A stretch of 47,471 bases of DNA from Mesobacillus zeae (GCF_003570705.1 NZ_QWVT01000045.1:1-47471); one strand, 5' to 3'; shown: positions 34,519 to 43,597, numbered from the stretch's first letter. The notes: generated from the letters alone by a model not told the origin. Made by a program: numbers and translations.

Positions 34519-34543
34519 CCATCCACCTCTTTTCCTCTGTCTC

Positions 34544-34582
34544 ATACTATATGTCATACACTATTATACTATACGTCATACA
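34544..34582 (-). promoter_or_regulatory. PadR promoter with two repeated operator-like sites
   Basis: ATACTATATGTCATACA (34544-34560) and ATACTATACGTCATACA (34566-34582) differ at one base and are offset by 22 bp, two helical turns. Between them the minus strand reads TATAAT, a likely -10 for padR. Binding at both would block the promoter. Confidence 0.65.
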
Positions 34583-34669
34583 GCATTGTGCATTAAATAT
34601 TATTATTAAATGACTCAATTTTATATTTTTCAATTTTTTACATTTACGTTAATTCCCAAAAAAATTCTT

Positions 34670-34698
34670 TTGACAATATCAAAGAATAGATGTAAATT
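34670..34698 (+). promoter_or_regulatory. Sigma-A promoter of the SulP-ArsR operon
   Basis: TTGACA (34670-34675), 17-base spacer, TAAATT (34693-34698). Just downstream lies TATATTCAAATAATCAAATA, an imperfect palindrome of the type bound by ArsR-family repressors. Confidence 0.7.
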
Positions 34699-34757
34699 TT
34701 AGTTATTATATATTCAAATAATCAAATATAAAAATATTCAAAAAAGAAGGTTGAGTC

Positions 34758-36515
34758 ATGCAACAAAGATTTTCTATGTCCAGTAAGTTTAAAGGTTACA
34801 ATCTCCAGGCTTTTCAAAAGGATTTATTAGCAGGAATTGTTGTCGGAGTTATAGCCATTCCTCTTGGGATGGCTTTTGCGATTGCTTCTGGGGTGAAACC
34901 GGAATTTGGGATTTACACGACTATCATCGCCGGAATCATCATTTCCCTTTTTGGTGGATCGAGATACCAAATTGGGGGACCTACCGGAGCTTTTATCCCC
35001 ATTTTGTTTGGTATCATTGCGACTTATGGTTTTCAAAATTTGCTGATTGCAGGATTTTTAGCTGGAATTATGCTTTTCTTAATGGGCCTATTTAAATTAG
35101 GCTCACTCATTAAATTCATTCCAAAGCCTGTAACGATTGGATTTACATCAGGTATTGCCGTGATTATTTTCGCGGGACAAATTGCGGATTTTTTAGGGTT
35201 GGAAGGTGTCGAGAAGAAAGAAGCATTCATTGATAATATTATCGAAATTGCTCAGCATCTGAACAGTATGAATATGTATAGCATTTTAACTGCTGCCATC
35301 TGTTTTATCACTGTGATCCTTACACCGAAATTGTTTCCGAAAGTACCTGGCCCATTAATCGGGTTAGTCCTGTCGACAGTGGTTGCTTCCATATTTTATT
35401 CAGATCATGTTGCCACAATTGGAACAGCATATGGATCGATTCCAAATACATTGCCGCACTTTTCACTTCCTAATCTAACTGTTGAAAACATCGTACTCAT
35501 GATCAAACCAGCAATGGTGATTGCCTTTCTTGGTGCAATTGAATCCTTATTGTCTGCTGTTGTAGCTGATGGCATGACAAACAGTAAACACGATAGCAAT
35601 AAAGAGCTGATTGGCCAAGGTCTTGCTAATATGATTACACCGATGTTTGGAGGAATACCGGCTACTGGTGCGATTGCAAGGACTGCAACCAATATCAAGA
35701 ATGGTGCGGTCTCGCCAATATCGGGAGTCATTCATGGGATTGTCGTTTTATTGATCCTTCTTCTATTTGCTCCTTATGCATCCAGTATCCCATTAGCCAG
35801 TATGGCACCGATTTTGATGGTAGTCGCCTGGAATATGAGTGAAAGACATGTGTTCATGCATGTGTTAAAAACAAAAACGGGTGATTCGCTCGTTTTATTG
35901 CTTACCTTCTTCTTGACTGTCTTTGTTAATTTAACAACAGCTGTTGAATTTGGACTTGTTTTAGCTATTATATTATTTACAAAGAGAATGAGTGAAATTA
36001 TGGTGACAGCTAAAGCTCTTCCTAATTTGGAAAAAAATCAAAAAGTTGAAGTCGGCATGGTAACCGCCGGCCACGATTGTCCGCAAATATCTATTTATAA
36101 CATTGAAGGGCCATTGTTTTTCGGCGCTGCGATGACCTTTGAACAGTCGATTTTGAGTACAATCAATTACAAACCAAATGTACTGCTTTTAAGAATGGGC
36201 AAAGTCCCTTTTATGGATACCACTGGCGAGGCGAGATTAGCCGGAATTATTGCTGATTTCAGCAAACATGGTATTGTATTGATAACAGGATTAAACAGCC
36301 AGCCAAAAGAGGTTTTGAAAAGAACTGGTTTATACCGCTCGATTGGCGATGATCACCTTTTTGAACATACGGGCGATGCTATTACTTATGCATTGCAGCA
36401 TCTGGACAAACAAAAGTGTTTGGGCTGCAAACATTTTGCGTTTAGCGAATGTGCTCAGTTATGCGGAGAACCCAAAATAGAGGCTGACAGCCGAACGTTT
36501 CTTTCTACTACTTGA
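34758..36515 (+). CDS. SulP-family anion transporter with STAS domain
   Basis: 585 residues. About twelve membrane segments carry SulP signatures (AGIVVGVIAIPLGMAFAIAS, GGSRYQIGGPTGAF, GGIPATGAIARTATNI), followed by a cytoplasmic STAS domain (about 440-545). Substrates in this family are sulfate, bicarbonate or dicarboxylates; here it is unknown. The end carries an unusual cysteine-rich tail, CLGCKHFAFSECAQLC. GAAGG precedes the ATG. An ArsR-type regulator gene follows 16 bp downstream in the same unit. Confidence 0.9.
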   Translation: MQQRFSMSSKFKGYNLQAFQKDLLAGIVVGVIAIPLGMAFAIASGVKPEFGIYTTIIAGIIISLFGGSRYQIGGPTGAFIPILFGIIATYGFQNLLIAGFLAGIMLFLMGLFKLGSLIKFIPKPVTIGFTSGIAVIIFAGQIADFLGLEGVEKKEAFIDNIIEIAQHLNSMNMYSILTAAICFITVILTPKLFPKVPGPLIGLVLSTVVASIFYSDHVATIGTAYGSIPNTLPHFSLPNLTVENIVLMIKPAMVIAFLGAIESLLSAVVADGMTNSKHDSNKELIGQGLANMITPMFGGIPATGAIARTATNIKNGAVSPISGVIHGIVVLLILLLFAPYASSIPLASMAPILMVVAWNMSERHVFMHVLKTKTGDSLVLLLTFFLTVFVNLTTAVEFGLVLAIILFTKRMSEIMVTAKALPNLEKNQKVEVGMVTAGHDCPQISIYNIEGPLFFGAAMTFEQSILSTINYKPNVLLLRMGKVPFMDTTGEARLAGIIADFSKHGIVLITGLNSQPKEVLKRTGLYRSIGDDHLFEHTGDAITYALQHLDKQKCLGCKHFAFSECAQLCGEPKIEADSRTFLSTT

Positions 36516-36531
36516 TTAAAGGAGCTACACG

Positions 36532-36909
36532 ATGATGGATTTGGATATGCAGCAGTTTAAAGCTGAATTTTTTAAAGCATTGGCCCACCCGCTGAGGATT
36601 AAAATCCTTGAAATATTAGCAGAGGGACAGAAAAGTGTGAATGAAATTCAAAGCCTGGCTGGAAGTGAAGGTTCAGCTGTTTCTCAGCAGCTTATGATCT
36701 TAAGAAATAAGAATATTGTTGCGGGGATCAAAGAAGGAAACCGTGTCATTTATTCATTAAAAGATCCAATGATTATTCAACTGCTCCAGGTTGCCCGGCA
36801 AATCTTCAATAACCATCTTGTAAGCACTATATCCATGCTTGATAAATTGAACGTGGATGAAGGAATGGAAGAGAAAAAAAGCGAAATAGATAACGAGAAA
36901 ATCAATTGA
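36532..36909 (+). CDS. ArsR-family repressor
   Basis: 125 residues: FFKALAHPLRIKILEIL, then SAVSQQLMILRNKNIVAG as the recognition helix and a wing (KEGNRVIYSLKD). The cysteines of the classic metal site ELCVC are absent, so it is probably a non-metal member. AAAGGAG stands 7 bases before the ATG. Co-transcribed with the SulP gene, it most likely represses that operon in response to the transported anion or a thiol/oxidant signal; this is inference. The 36910-37132 gap is non-coding. Confidence 0.88.
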   Translation: MMDLDMQQFKAEFFKALAHPLRIKILEILAEGQKSVNEIQSLAGSEGSAVSQQLMILRNKNIVAGIKEGNRVIYSLKDPMIIQLLQVARQIFNNHLVSTISMLDKLNVDEGMEEKKSEIDNEKIN

Positions 36910-37132
36910 TTATCTTCAGGGAATGGTCGTGTCGTTTTCTTGCCGCTAACTCTTCTTTAGAAAAGTTCTGCTTTTAATCGGGGTTTCACTTTACAACTTA
37001 GTCCATTCTCATGTATATATGATTCATTTTACAGAAAACAAGATTAAATCCTACTAAATCAAAGTGAATAGGATGTCAAATGGCTGTTGAGGAATTTCCG
37101 CAACAGCAGTTATCAGAAAGAGAGTTGGAATC

Positions 37133-37585
37133 ATGCCTCTTCACATTCGTGAAGTAACAAAAGATAATTGGCGTTCTGTCGTGGCTTTATCCGTTTCTGA
37201 CCTTCAGCATCGATTTATTGAAAGCAATGCTTTTTCGTTGGCAGAATCACAGTTTGAGAAAAATGGTACGTCCGTCGGTTTATATGATGACGAATCCCTT
37301 GTTGGGTATGCGATGCATGGCTGGCATAGCCAAATTAACCAAAGCGCCTGGTTAGACCGTTTTATGATTGATTACCGGTTTCAGGGAAGCGGGTATGCAA
37401 AAAGATTTCTACCTATGCTAATACAAGAAATACAACAGCAATATTCTTGTAGGAAAATATATTTAAGTCTTCACCCTGAAAATGTACAGGCTCAAAAATT
37501 ATATGAATCCTTTGGTTTTCGCCTGAATGGGGAGATAGATGATTCTGGTCCTGTCGTCGGGGTTGTAATGGAATTAGATTTGTAG
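37133..37585 (+). CDS. BltD-like GNAT acetyltransferase
   Basis: 150 residues, a single GNAT domain. The start LHIREVTKDNWRSVVALSV, the middle WLDRFMIDYRFQGSGYAKRFLP (acetyl-CoA pyrophosphate loop) and IYLSLHPENVQAQKLYESFGF match the spermine/spermidine acetyltransferase BltD of B. subtilis in order and length. It would acetylate polyamines in the cytoplasm. No Blt efflux pump lies beside it. A hairpin (37083-37107) sits in its leader. A terminator follows. Confidence 0.82.
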   Translation: MPLHIREVTKDNWRSVVALSVSDLQHRFIESNAFSLAESQFEKNGTSVGLYDDESLVGYAMHGWHSQINQSAWLDRFMIDYRFQGSGYAKRFLPMLIQEIQQQYSCRKIYLSLHPENVQAQKLYESFGFRLNGEIDDSGPVVGVVMELDL

Positions 37586-37627
37586 AATGATCCACTCCTT
37601 TCGAGATCAAATTAAAGGGAATATTGA

Positions 37628-37665
37628 AGAAATCCTTGAATGAGCTTGCTTATCCAAGGATTTTT
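37628..37665 (+). terminator. Terminator between bltD-like gene and convergent hydrolase operon
   Basis: AAATCCTTG at 37630-37638 pairs with CAAGGATTT at 37655-37663, followed by TT. A- and T-rich flanks suggest it could serve both strands. Confidence 0.7.
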
Positions 37666-37670
37666 GATTT

Positions 37671-38330
37671 TTAATCTCCGCCACCATTAACGGCCTCTTT
37701 CAGTTTTTCCATTATCCTTGCAATCACTGCGATTGATTCTTCCGTATCGAACCCTTCAATATCCAAAGAGTGATTTGCATTAGGAACAACCTCTATCGTT
37801 AATTGAGTTTGTTTTAATCTTTCCAGTTGGTTTGAATGATAATAATGATCTTTATCCCCGATCACCAACAGCCCTTGATGGTTACTTTTTAATAATGATT
37901 CTAAAAACTGTTCCAACTTTAACAAAGGAGTGAACAAGATTACTTTCGCCTCTCGAAAAACTTCCCTCTTCATTAATTCATTTACAATAGGTATGGTTCC
38001 AAGTGACTTTCCAATAAAAATAGTTTCATTGTACTGGCCGTTTTCCTGCACTTCATTTAATACAGGATGAATCGCGTTCATTATATTCCTCGTAATATCA
38101 TCCAGTGACTTTTTAAGTAAATCCTGTTCAAAACTGTAGTGAACTTGTACAATATCCACATTCAGCTGAAGCATGGCCATTGTTGAATAATAAAACAGCG
38201 GTCTATCGTATGTATAACTAGCTCCGGAAAACATAAAGCAAATAGTATCAGCACCTGTCTCGATATGAGTATACTTAACCTCTGTTATGTTATCTCTCAT
38301 CCTTACAATACAGTTACGAATCTTCACCAT
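37671..38330 (-). CDS. Alpha/beta hydrolase
   Basis: 219 residues from the ATG at 38330, with GGGGTGG just upstream; a GTG three bases later is equally possible. The core shows ICFMFSGASYTYDRP (oxyanion region), the nucleophile elbow IGKSLGTIP, VIGDKDHYYHS for the acid and NANHSLD for the histidine. No signal peptide is present. It is the last gene of a likely GNAT-DUF3977-hydrolase unit with 31 bp to the gene before it. The substrate is unknown. Confidence 0.75.
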   Translation of the reverse strand: MVKIRNCIVRMRDNITEVKYTHIETGADTICFMFSGASYTYDRPLFYYSTMAMLQLNVDIVQVHYSFEQDLLKKSLDDITRNIMNAIHPVLNEVQENGQYNETIFIGKSLGTIPIVNELMKREVFREAKVILFTPLLKLEQFLESLLKSNHQGLLVIGDKDHYYHSNQLERLKQTQLTIEVVPNANHSLDIEGFDTEESIAVIARIMEKLKEAVNGGGD

Positions 38331-38361
38331 TCCACCCCTGTTTATCAAGTTCCGATTTAAT

Positions 38362-38598
38362 CTACATACTTACAATTCCGATAATGAATTTGAATTCGTT
38401 CCGGCTTTTCTTCATCCTTTTAAAACCCTGCTTACTGTCAAAAATCAGTACAGTTCTTCTTATCCATATCCGTATGTATATTGAATGGAAATGAATAGGC
38501 CGAACAATTCCTTTTTCCTCTACTTCCTGCCCATTAGACAATTCTATCTCAGTCCTGATGATCCATTTGTTGCCTATGCCGAATTCGATAAACTTCAA
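38362..38598 (-). CDS. DUF3977 protein
   Basis: 78 residues from a TTG at 38598, which has AAGGAG eight bases upstream; a GTG at 38607 is too close to it. The sequence KFIEFGIGNKWIIRTEIE, then EEKGIV, IYIRIWIR and KFIIGIVS matches the small DUF3977 family of bacilli. No function is known. It lies 12 bp after the GNAT gene and 31 bp before the hydrolase, on the same strand. Confidence 0.83.
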   Translation of the reverse strand: MKFIEFGIGNKWIIRTEIELSNGQEVEEKGIVRPIHFHSIYIRIWIRRTVLIFDSKQGFKRMKKSRNEFKFIIGIVSM

Positions 38599-38610
38599 AT
38601 AGGACACTCC

Positions 38611-39150
38611 TTAGCTAGGCCGCTTGTTTTTGAGCAGTGAGTAAACAAATGTGTCATGCGCTTTCCCATCCTGATACATATAGTCCCTCAAGATACCTTC
38701 CTTTTGAAAGCCGATTTTCGTCAGCAACTTATTTGATGCCTCGTTTTCCAGAAAGACAACAGCGCCTATTCGCGTCAATTCCATTTCCTCAAAGCCATAC
38801 GACAACACCTCGGATGCAGCTTCGGAAATATATCCCTTTCTCCAATGATTCGGATGGATTTCATAACCTATTTCAGCCCGTTTATTTTTAGGTACCCAAG
38901 TATTAAACCCGATTGTTCCGATTAACCCTTTCGATCCTTTCCTTTCAATCCCCCAGCGTATACCCCTTTTCTCATTGTAGTTTTTAGAAAAGAAATCAAT
39001 GATATCCTCCGCTTGTTCTATTCTCACTAAAGTTTCTTGCCCAAAGTAACGGGTAAGATCACGGTTTGAAAAATTAGCGAAAATCGCTTGTGAATCCTCT
39101 TTGTGTATCTCTCTTAATATCAGCCTCTCTGTCTCTAATACCGGAAACAT
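38611..39150 (-). CDS. RimJ/RimL-type GNAT acetyltransferase
   Basis: 179 residues: ETERLILREIHKEDSQAIF at the start, GLIGTIGFNTW and RAEIGYEIHPNHWRKGYISEA in the acetyl-CoA region, then NEASNKLLTKIGFQKEG. This is the ribosomal-protein or amino-acid N-acetyltransferase branch. GGGGGAG precedes the ATG. It is first in a three-gene unit with DUF3977 and a hydrolase. Confidence 0.9.
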   Translation of the reverse strand: MFPVLETERLILREIHKEDSQAIFANFSNRDLTRYFGQETLVRIEQAEDIIDFFSKNYNEKRGIRWGIERKGSKGLIGTIGFNTWVPKNKRAEIGYEIHPNHWRKGYISEAASEVLSYGFEEMELTRIGAVVFLENEASNKLLTKIGFQKEGILRDYMYQDGKAHDTFVYSLLKNKRPS

Positions 39151-39300
39151 TTCTTCTCCCCCTTTGTCTAAGTTTAATATTCTTCAAAAATTGGAAAACC
39201 CCTTTCTTTCACATCAGTTTTAGCTGGGAACTGATAATATTTTTTGTGACATTTTTTCCAAAAGATGTATAGTGAGAATAAAGACGTTCAATTTAATGTA

Positions 39301-39342
39301 AAAAAATAAGAGTCTTACTACATCTTATATGTAGCAAGACTC
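39301..39342 (-). terminator. Terminator downstream of the Nudix gene
   Basis: GAGTCTTACTACAT at 39310-39323 pairs with ATGTAGCAAGACTC at 39329-39342 with one mismatch; on the minus strand a TTATTTTTT run follows. The 39151-39435 interval holds no gene. Confidence 0.8.
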
Positions 39343-39435
39343 ACTAAAAAGTTTAATCGTAAATCATTCTGATTATTCCTGCCTTCAAAAAAGATAATAA
39401 ATTTGTTTAATGATACAACTTTTATATAAGGCTTC

Positions 39436-39888
39436 TTACTCTATATGCATGACTATTCCGTCTTTATATTCAAATAAATAATCACCCTCTTTTTCTAATA
39501 GAACAGGTAAATACTGATTTACCATTTCAGCAATCCCTAAATTATTGGGATCCATTATCCAATCAATATGTTTCCAATCAAGAATACCCTCCCTAGTTTT
39601 TTTTATGGATTCATTACCTATCGTGGCATCTACCTCAAATAAGTACACATATAATCCATCTTTTTTTCTATCACTTGTCGCCCATGTAATGACACCTTTT
39701 GAGTAATACTGATTTACTTTGAAACCTGTTTCCTCAAATACTTCACGGATTGCACCCGCATCAGCAGTTTCACCAATTTCATTTTTACCCCCAACACCAT
39801 TCCACACTCCCATGATCGGTGGCTTTTCACGATTCAACATTAAGATTCTATCATTACTTTTTATAAAACAAACGTTATATTTAAACAC
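39436..39888 (-). CDS. Nudix hydrolase (8-oxo-dGTP diphosphatase-like)
   Basis: 150 residues with a full Nudix box from GGKNEIGETADAGAIREVFE into ETGF, holding the REVFEE metal-binding helix. The start FKYNVCFIKSNDRILMLNRE resembles MutT/YtkD-type NTP pyrophosphohydrolases. It probably hydrolyses oxidised or unusual nucleotides. The GTG start at 39888 follows GGGGATGAT. It stands alone. Confidence 0.85.
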   Translation of the reverse strand: MFKYNVCFIKSNDRILMLNREKPPIMGVWNGVGGKNEIGETADAGAIREVFEETGFKVNQYYSKGVITWATSDRKKDGLYVYLFEVDATIGNESIKKTREGILDWKHIDWIMDPNNLGIAEMVNQYLPVLLEKEGDYLFEYKDGIVMHIE

Positions 39889-40169
39889 TTAATCATCCCC
39901 ATACTTATATTAATTCTATATCCATTTAAGTATATAATACTGTCTAAGATTTTAATATCACGAGTACCAGATGTTCTTATAATAGCCCTGTCTGATAGTG
40001 ATAGTAGAAATTATCATGGAAATGATTTCTAGATTTTAAACAATTTTATTTGTTTTTAAATTCCTTTATTATTTTTCAAACAACTTTATTATCTCGTTAC
40101 AGAAAAGGCTATGTTAAACAATATTGTTGATTTAATGAAAAAAATAGCACCGCTAATATATTGCAGCGC

Positions 40170-40363
40170 TTATTTATTAATATTTGTATTTCGTTCTTGT
40201 TTTACTTGTTTCCTATAATAAAAACTTAAAATAGTTGCAATCAAAGGCCCACATAGAACACGATGGATTTTATAAGGCTATCGAAGGAAAATACAATAAA
40301 TAAAATTGAGAACACAAAGAATAATCCACTAAGAATTAAAAATGCTGTAGTTCTCTTTTTCAC
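40170..40363 (-). pseudogene. Frameshifted small membrane protein
   Basis: In the 39889-40387 gap a minus-strand frame starting at GTG 40363 reads KKRTTAFLILSGLFFVF and a second hydrophobic stretch before a TGA. A neighbouring frame then continues as GPLIATILSFYYRK and ends QERNTNINK at 40170. Joined, they give a two-TM protein of about 63 residues with one small indel near 40260. No good ribosome binding site is seen. The remaining gap is AT-rich and empty. Confidence 0.45.
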
Positions 40364-40387
40364 TAAAATTCAATTTTACTAAACCGC

Positions 40388-40426
40388 AAAAAAGCAGGGT
40401 GGATCATCCACCCTGCCTCCTTTTTC
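40388..40426 (-). terminator. Terminator of the TRAP operon
   Basis: GCAGGGTGGAT and ATCCACCCTGC form an almost perfect palindromic stem, followed by six T on the minus strand, just after the permease stop. Confidence 0.92.
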
Positions 40427-40429
40427 ACA

Positions 40430-42400
40430 TTAAACCTCTATTTTGACCGAAACATCGGCTTTTACAGGAAATTTGGTTTTCTTTGACCATTGTAAAAGCA
40501 CAACGACTGCCAGAATTACGAGTCCAATTATGTCGGTGACTATTCCTGGGATAATTAGGGTTAGTGCACCTATAAAGCACAGCACTGTGATTGGTACGTT
40601 CATATCCGTGATGAAGTATCGTTCGAGTGCCGCGCTCAGCGCCAAAATGCCGAGTACGGCCGTAGTTGCAACGTGAATGACTTCAAGCGGGCCGGACACA
40701 TCTTGCATTAAGAGTGCTGGAGAGAAAACAAAGATATACGGGATAATGAATCCGGACAGCGCTAGCCTGACCGCTTCGAAGCCCGTTTTGTTCGGATTGG
40801 CTCCTGCAATACCGGCTCCTGCAAAAGCAGCGAGTGCGACAGGCGGCGTGACATTCGCCAGAATACCAAAATAGAATACGAACATATGCGTTAAAAATGG
40901 ATCGATGCCAAGCTTCAGAAGCGCAGGCCCAGCCATTGTCGCTGTGATAATGTAAGTGGGAATGGACGGTAATCCCATACCCATAATGATACAAGCTACC
41001 ATCGTCAAGAACAATGTAAGAACGACTTCTCCCTGGCCAAGCACAAGAATCGACTGTGTCAGCTTTGGCCCCAGTCCTGTTAATGTACTGACACCCACGA
41101 TGATCCCAACAATCGCACAAGACATTGCAACACCAAGGGCCGAACGGATACCTTCTTCCATCGCCATGATGATTTCTTTTGGTCCCATTCGTGTCTCTTT
41201 TTTGAACCAGCTGACGACTACTGCAAGCACAATCGCATAAAAAGCTGCGTATAGAGGTGTTTTCCCGGCAACCAATAGGCCAATCAAGACAACGATTGGA
41301 ATCAATAGATGTCCGCCTTTTTTCAGCGTCTCCCTGACATTCGGTAATTCCTCTTTTTTCATCCCTTCCAATCCAAGCTTTTTCGCGCGGAAATGAACGA
41401 TGAAAATGATGCCGAGATAATACAGCAATGCTGGTAAAATCGCAGCGAGGGCGATTTGGTTATATGGCATTCCTAAAGTTTCGGCCATGATGAAAGCTGT
41501 CGCCCCCATTACTGGCGGCAAAATTTGGCCCCCGACCGACGCTGTTGCTTCGACTGCCCCGCCGAACTCAGGCTTATAGCCAACCCGCTTCATCAGCGGA
41601 ATCGTGAAGGCACCAGTTGTCACGACATTGGCAAGCGCGCTGCCATTAATCGAACCAAGCAATCCGCTTGAAATGACGGACACTTTTGCTGGCCCGCCGG
41701 AAGTATGCCCAGCTAGCCCCATTGAAATATCAGTAAAAAACTTGCCCATTCCTGATGCATTCAAAAATGCCCCAAACAAGATAAATAGTATGATATATGA
41801 TGCTGAAACCGAAATCGCGATACCGAATATCCCTTCTGTCGACAAGAACATATAGGTGACAATATCTTCAACATCCTTCCCCGAGTGGCGAAGGATTTCA
41901 GGTGCGTACTGGCCAAAAAAAGCATAACCAAGAAAAACCAGCGCAAGAATTGTCAATGCATTCCCGGCGACACGCCGCCCGCCTTCAATGACAACGACAA
42001 TCATGACAATCCCGAAGAAAAGGTCCATCTTGTTTGGCATATATACACTCATACGCTCGGCAATTCCCTGGAAATCAAGGAACATATAAGCGCCAGTCGA
42101 TAGAGCAGCAGTAAACCAGAACATATCGGCAACCGTTACTTTATCTTTCTTCCTTCTAAAGAAAGCGGGATACAGAATAAAAACGAGCGCTGCAATGACC
42201 GATGTGTGAAGCGAACGATGACGCAGTGCATCAAGCGGTCCGAAATAAGCTGTATAGAGATGATAGCCGGCAAGGCCTACACTCAAGATTAAGATTGCGT
42301 ACCGCCAAAAACCATGATCTATTTTTTTTGTCCTGGATTCAGCGTCGTACTTCTCCAGGATTTTTGTTTCGTCTATGTCCTTTATTACGTTTTCCCCCAT
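40430..42400 (-). CDS. TRAP transporter fused permease (TAXI type)
   Basis: 656 residues, a fusion of the small (DctQ-like) and large (DctM-like) TRAP subunits: about four membrane segments before residue 170 and about twelve to fourteen after. Family segments include GLLGSINGSALANVVTTGAF, ASVGGQILPPVMGATAFIMAE and MGMGLPSIPTYIITATMAGP. It imports a small organic anion using a sodium or proton gradient, with the TAXI binding protein encoded 20 bp upstream. AAAGGGGTGG precedes the ATG. It is the last gene of a sigma-54-driven unit. Confidence 0.94.
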   Translation of the reverse strand: MGENVIKDIDETKILEKYDAESRTKKIDHGFWRYAILILSVGLAGYHLYTAYFGPLDALRHRSLHTSVIAALVFILYPAFFRRKKDKVTVADMFWFTAALSTGAYMFLDFQGIAERMSVYMPNKMDLFFGIVMIVVVIEGGRRVAGNALTILALVFLGYAFFGQYAPEILRHSGKDVEDIVTYMFLSTEGIFGIAISVSASYIILFILFGAFLNASGMGKFFTDISMGLAGHTSGGPAKVSVISSGLLGSINGSALANVVTTGAFTIPLMKRVGYKPEFGGAVEATASVGGQILPPVMGATAFIMAETLGMPYNQIALAAILPALLYYLGIIFIVHFRAKKLGLEGMKKEELPNVRETLKKGGHLLIPIVVLIGLLVAGKTPLYAAFYAIVLAVVVSWFKKETRMGPKEIIMAMEEGIRSALGVAMSCAIVGIIVGVSTLTGLGPKLTQSILVLGQGEVVLTLFLTMVACIIMGMGLPSIPTYIITATMAGPALLKLGIDPFLTHMFVFYFGILANVTPPVALAAFAGAGIAGANPNKTGFEAVRLALSGFIIPYIFVFSPALLMQDVSGPLEVIHVATTAVLGILALSAALERYFITDMNVPITVLCFIGALTLIIPGIVTDIIGLVILAVVVLLQWSKKTKFPVKADVSVKIEV

Positions 42401-42420
42401 CCTTTTTCCACCCCTTTTAC

Positions 42421-43440
42421 CTATTGTAGTATTCCTTTTTCTTCATAATATTTTTTCGCTCCAGGATGCAGCGGCAGCGGCAGATTCTCGGCCGACTTTT
42501 TCACGTCAATCTGACCAGCAGCACTGTGTGCATTCTGCAGATCATCCAGATTATCAAACAATGTTTTCGTCAGTTCATATACCGCTTCATCCGGCAAGTC
42601 TTCATTTGTCACAAGAACATTGCTCACTTTGACAGTCGGAACCTCCTTGCCAGCTCCTTTGTATGTATTCGCTGGAATGCTCCCTTTCTCAATAGCCGGA
42701 AATTTCTTTTTCATTTTCAATGTCAATTCTTCCGGAACCGGAATAATGACTACATCATCAACGGCTGCAAGCTCCATAATTCCAGAATTCGGATAGCCTG
42801 ATGAAAGAAAGGCCACGTCGGTCGTCCCATTTTTGATTCCTTCAATCCCCTCTGAAAATGACAAAAAGTCTGCGTTGACATCGTCATACGTCAGCCCTGC
42901 CCCTTTCAGGATTCGCTTCGCCATGATTTCTGTCCCGCTCCCAAGTGCTCCCACAGCCAGGTCTTTGCCCTTAAGGTCCTCAAGAGTTTTAATGCCTGAA
43001 GATTTTGTCGTTACGATTTGCATATAGTTTGGATAAAGAGAGGCAATTGCCCTGATATTTTTTAATGCACCGTATTTGGCAAAGTTCCCTTGTCCGTTAT
43101 AAGCGTCAGCCACCGTATCGGCCATCGCAAAACCAATTTCCGCTTTACCGCGTGATACTTTCGCTGTATTTTCAGCCGATGCACCAGTTGTTTGTGCACT
43201 TGCAAGAGCACCAACTTCTTCACCATAAATCTTAGCCATCGCATTTCCGAGCTGAAAATACACCCCCGATGTACCACCAGTTAAAATTGTCAGCGGCTTG
43301 CCGGCATAATACGTCTCTTTCTTCTGATCCGGCCTTTTGTGATCGCTTTCATTTACTTTCGCATTATTACTGCATCCGGCGAGGAAAACCATCATGATTA
43401 AAGTTATTACACCCCACTTCAAACGAAACAATAACACCAC
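42421..43440 (-). CDS. TAXI-family TRAP solute-binding lipoprotein
   Basis: About 339 residues. A lipoprotein signal (IMMVFLAGCSNN, Cys near 23) is followed by the TAXI fold: LTILTGGTSGVYFQLGNAMA at the start, then IGFAMADTVADAYNG. It would bind the substrate outside and pass it to the fused permease. Substrates of the family include glutamate and other carboxylates; here it is unknown. The frame opens with GTG GTG close to AAAGGGG, and a TTG at 43431 has better spacing, so the exact start is uncertain. A sigma-54 promoter lies 30 bp upstream. Confidence 0.92.
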   Translation of the reverse strand: MVLLFRLKWGVITLIMMVFLAGCSNNAKVNESDHKRPDQKKETYYAGKPLTILTGGTSGVYFQLGNAMAKIYGEEVGALASAQTTGASAENTAKVSRGKAEIGFAMADTVADAYNGQGNFAKYGALKNIRAIASLYPNYMQIVTTKSSGIKTLEDLKGKDLAVGALGSGTEIMAKRILKGAGLTYDDVNADFLSFSEGIEGIKNGTTDVAFLSSGYPNSGIMELAAVDDVVIIPVPEELTLKMKKKFPAIEKGSIPANTYKGAGKEVPTVKVSNVLVTNEDLPDEAVYELTKTLFDNLDDLQNAHSAAGQIDVKKSAENLPLPLHPGAKKYYEEKGILQ

Positions 43441-43470
43441 ACCCCTTTTTCTATATTTACACTATACTAA

Positions 43471-43486
43471 TGCAAATATTGTGCCA
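43471..43486 (-). promoter_or_regulatory. Sigma-54 promoter of the TAXI-TRAP operon
   Basis: On the minus strand TGGCACAATATTTGCA matches the -24/-12 consensus TGGCAC-N5-TTGCA at every key base. It faces the TAXI gene and lies downstream of an NtrC-type activator gene, as expected for SigL-dependent control. Confidence 0.92.
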
Positions 43487-43530
43487 ATAGTAATATTTTT
43501 TTATTTTCAGTCAAATTACCAAGGTCCATA

Positions 43531-43558
43531 AGAAAAAGCGGCAAAAAATGCCGCTTTA
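43531..43558 (-). terminator. Terminator of the kinase-activator genes
   Basis: AAGCGGCA and TGCCGCTT form an 8-bp stem around five T and are followed by a T-run on the minus strand. A second hairpin (GAGGGGAA and TTCCCTC) lies just before it, at 43560-43580. Confidence 0.82.
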
Positions 43559-43597
43559 AGAGGGAAAAATATTCCCCTCCGGCATTTTTTTCCGCTA

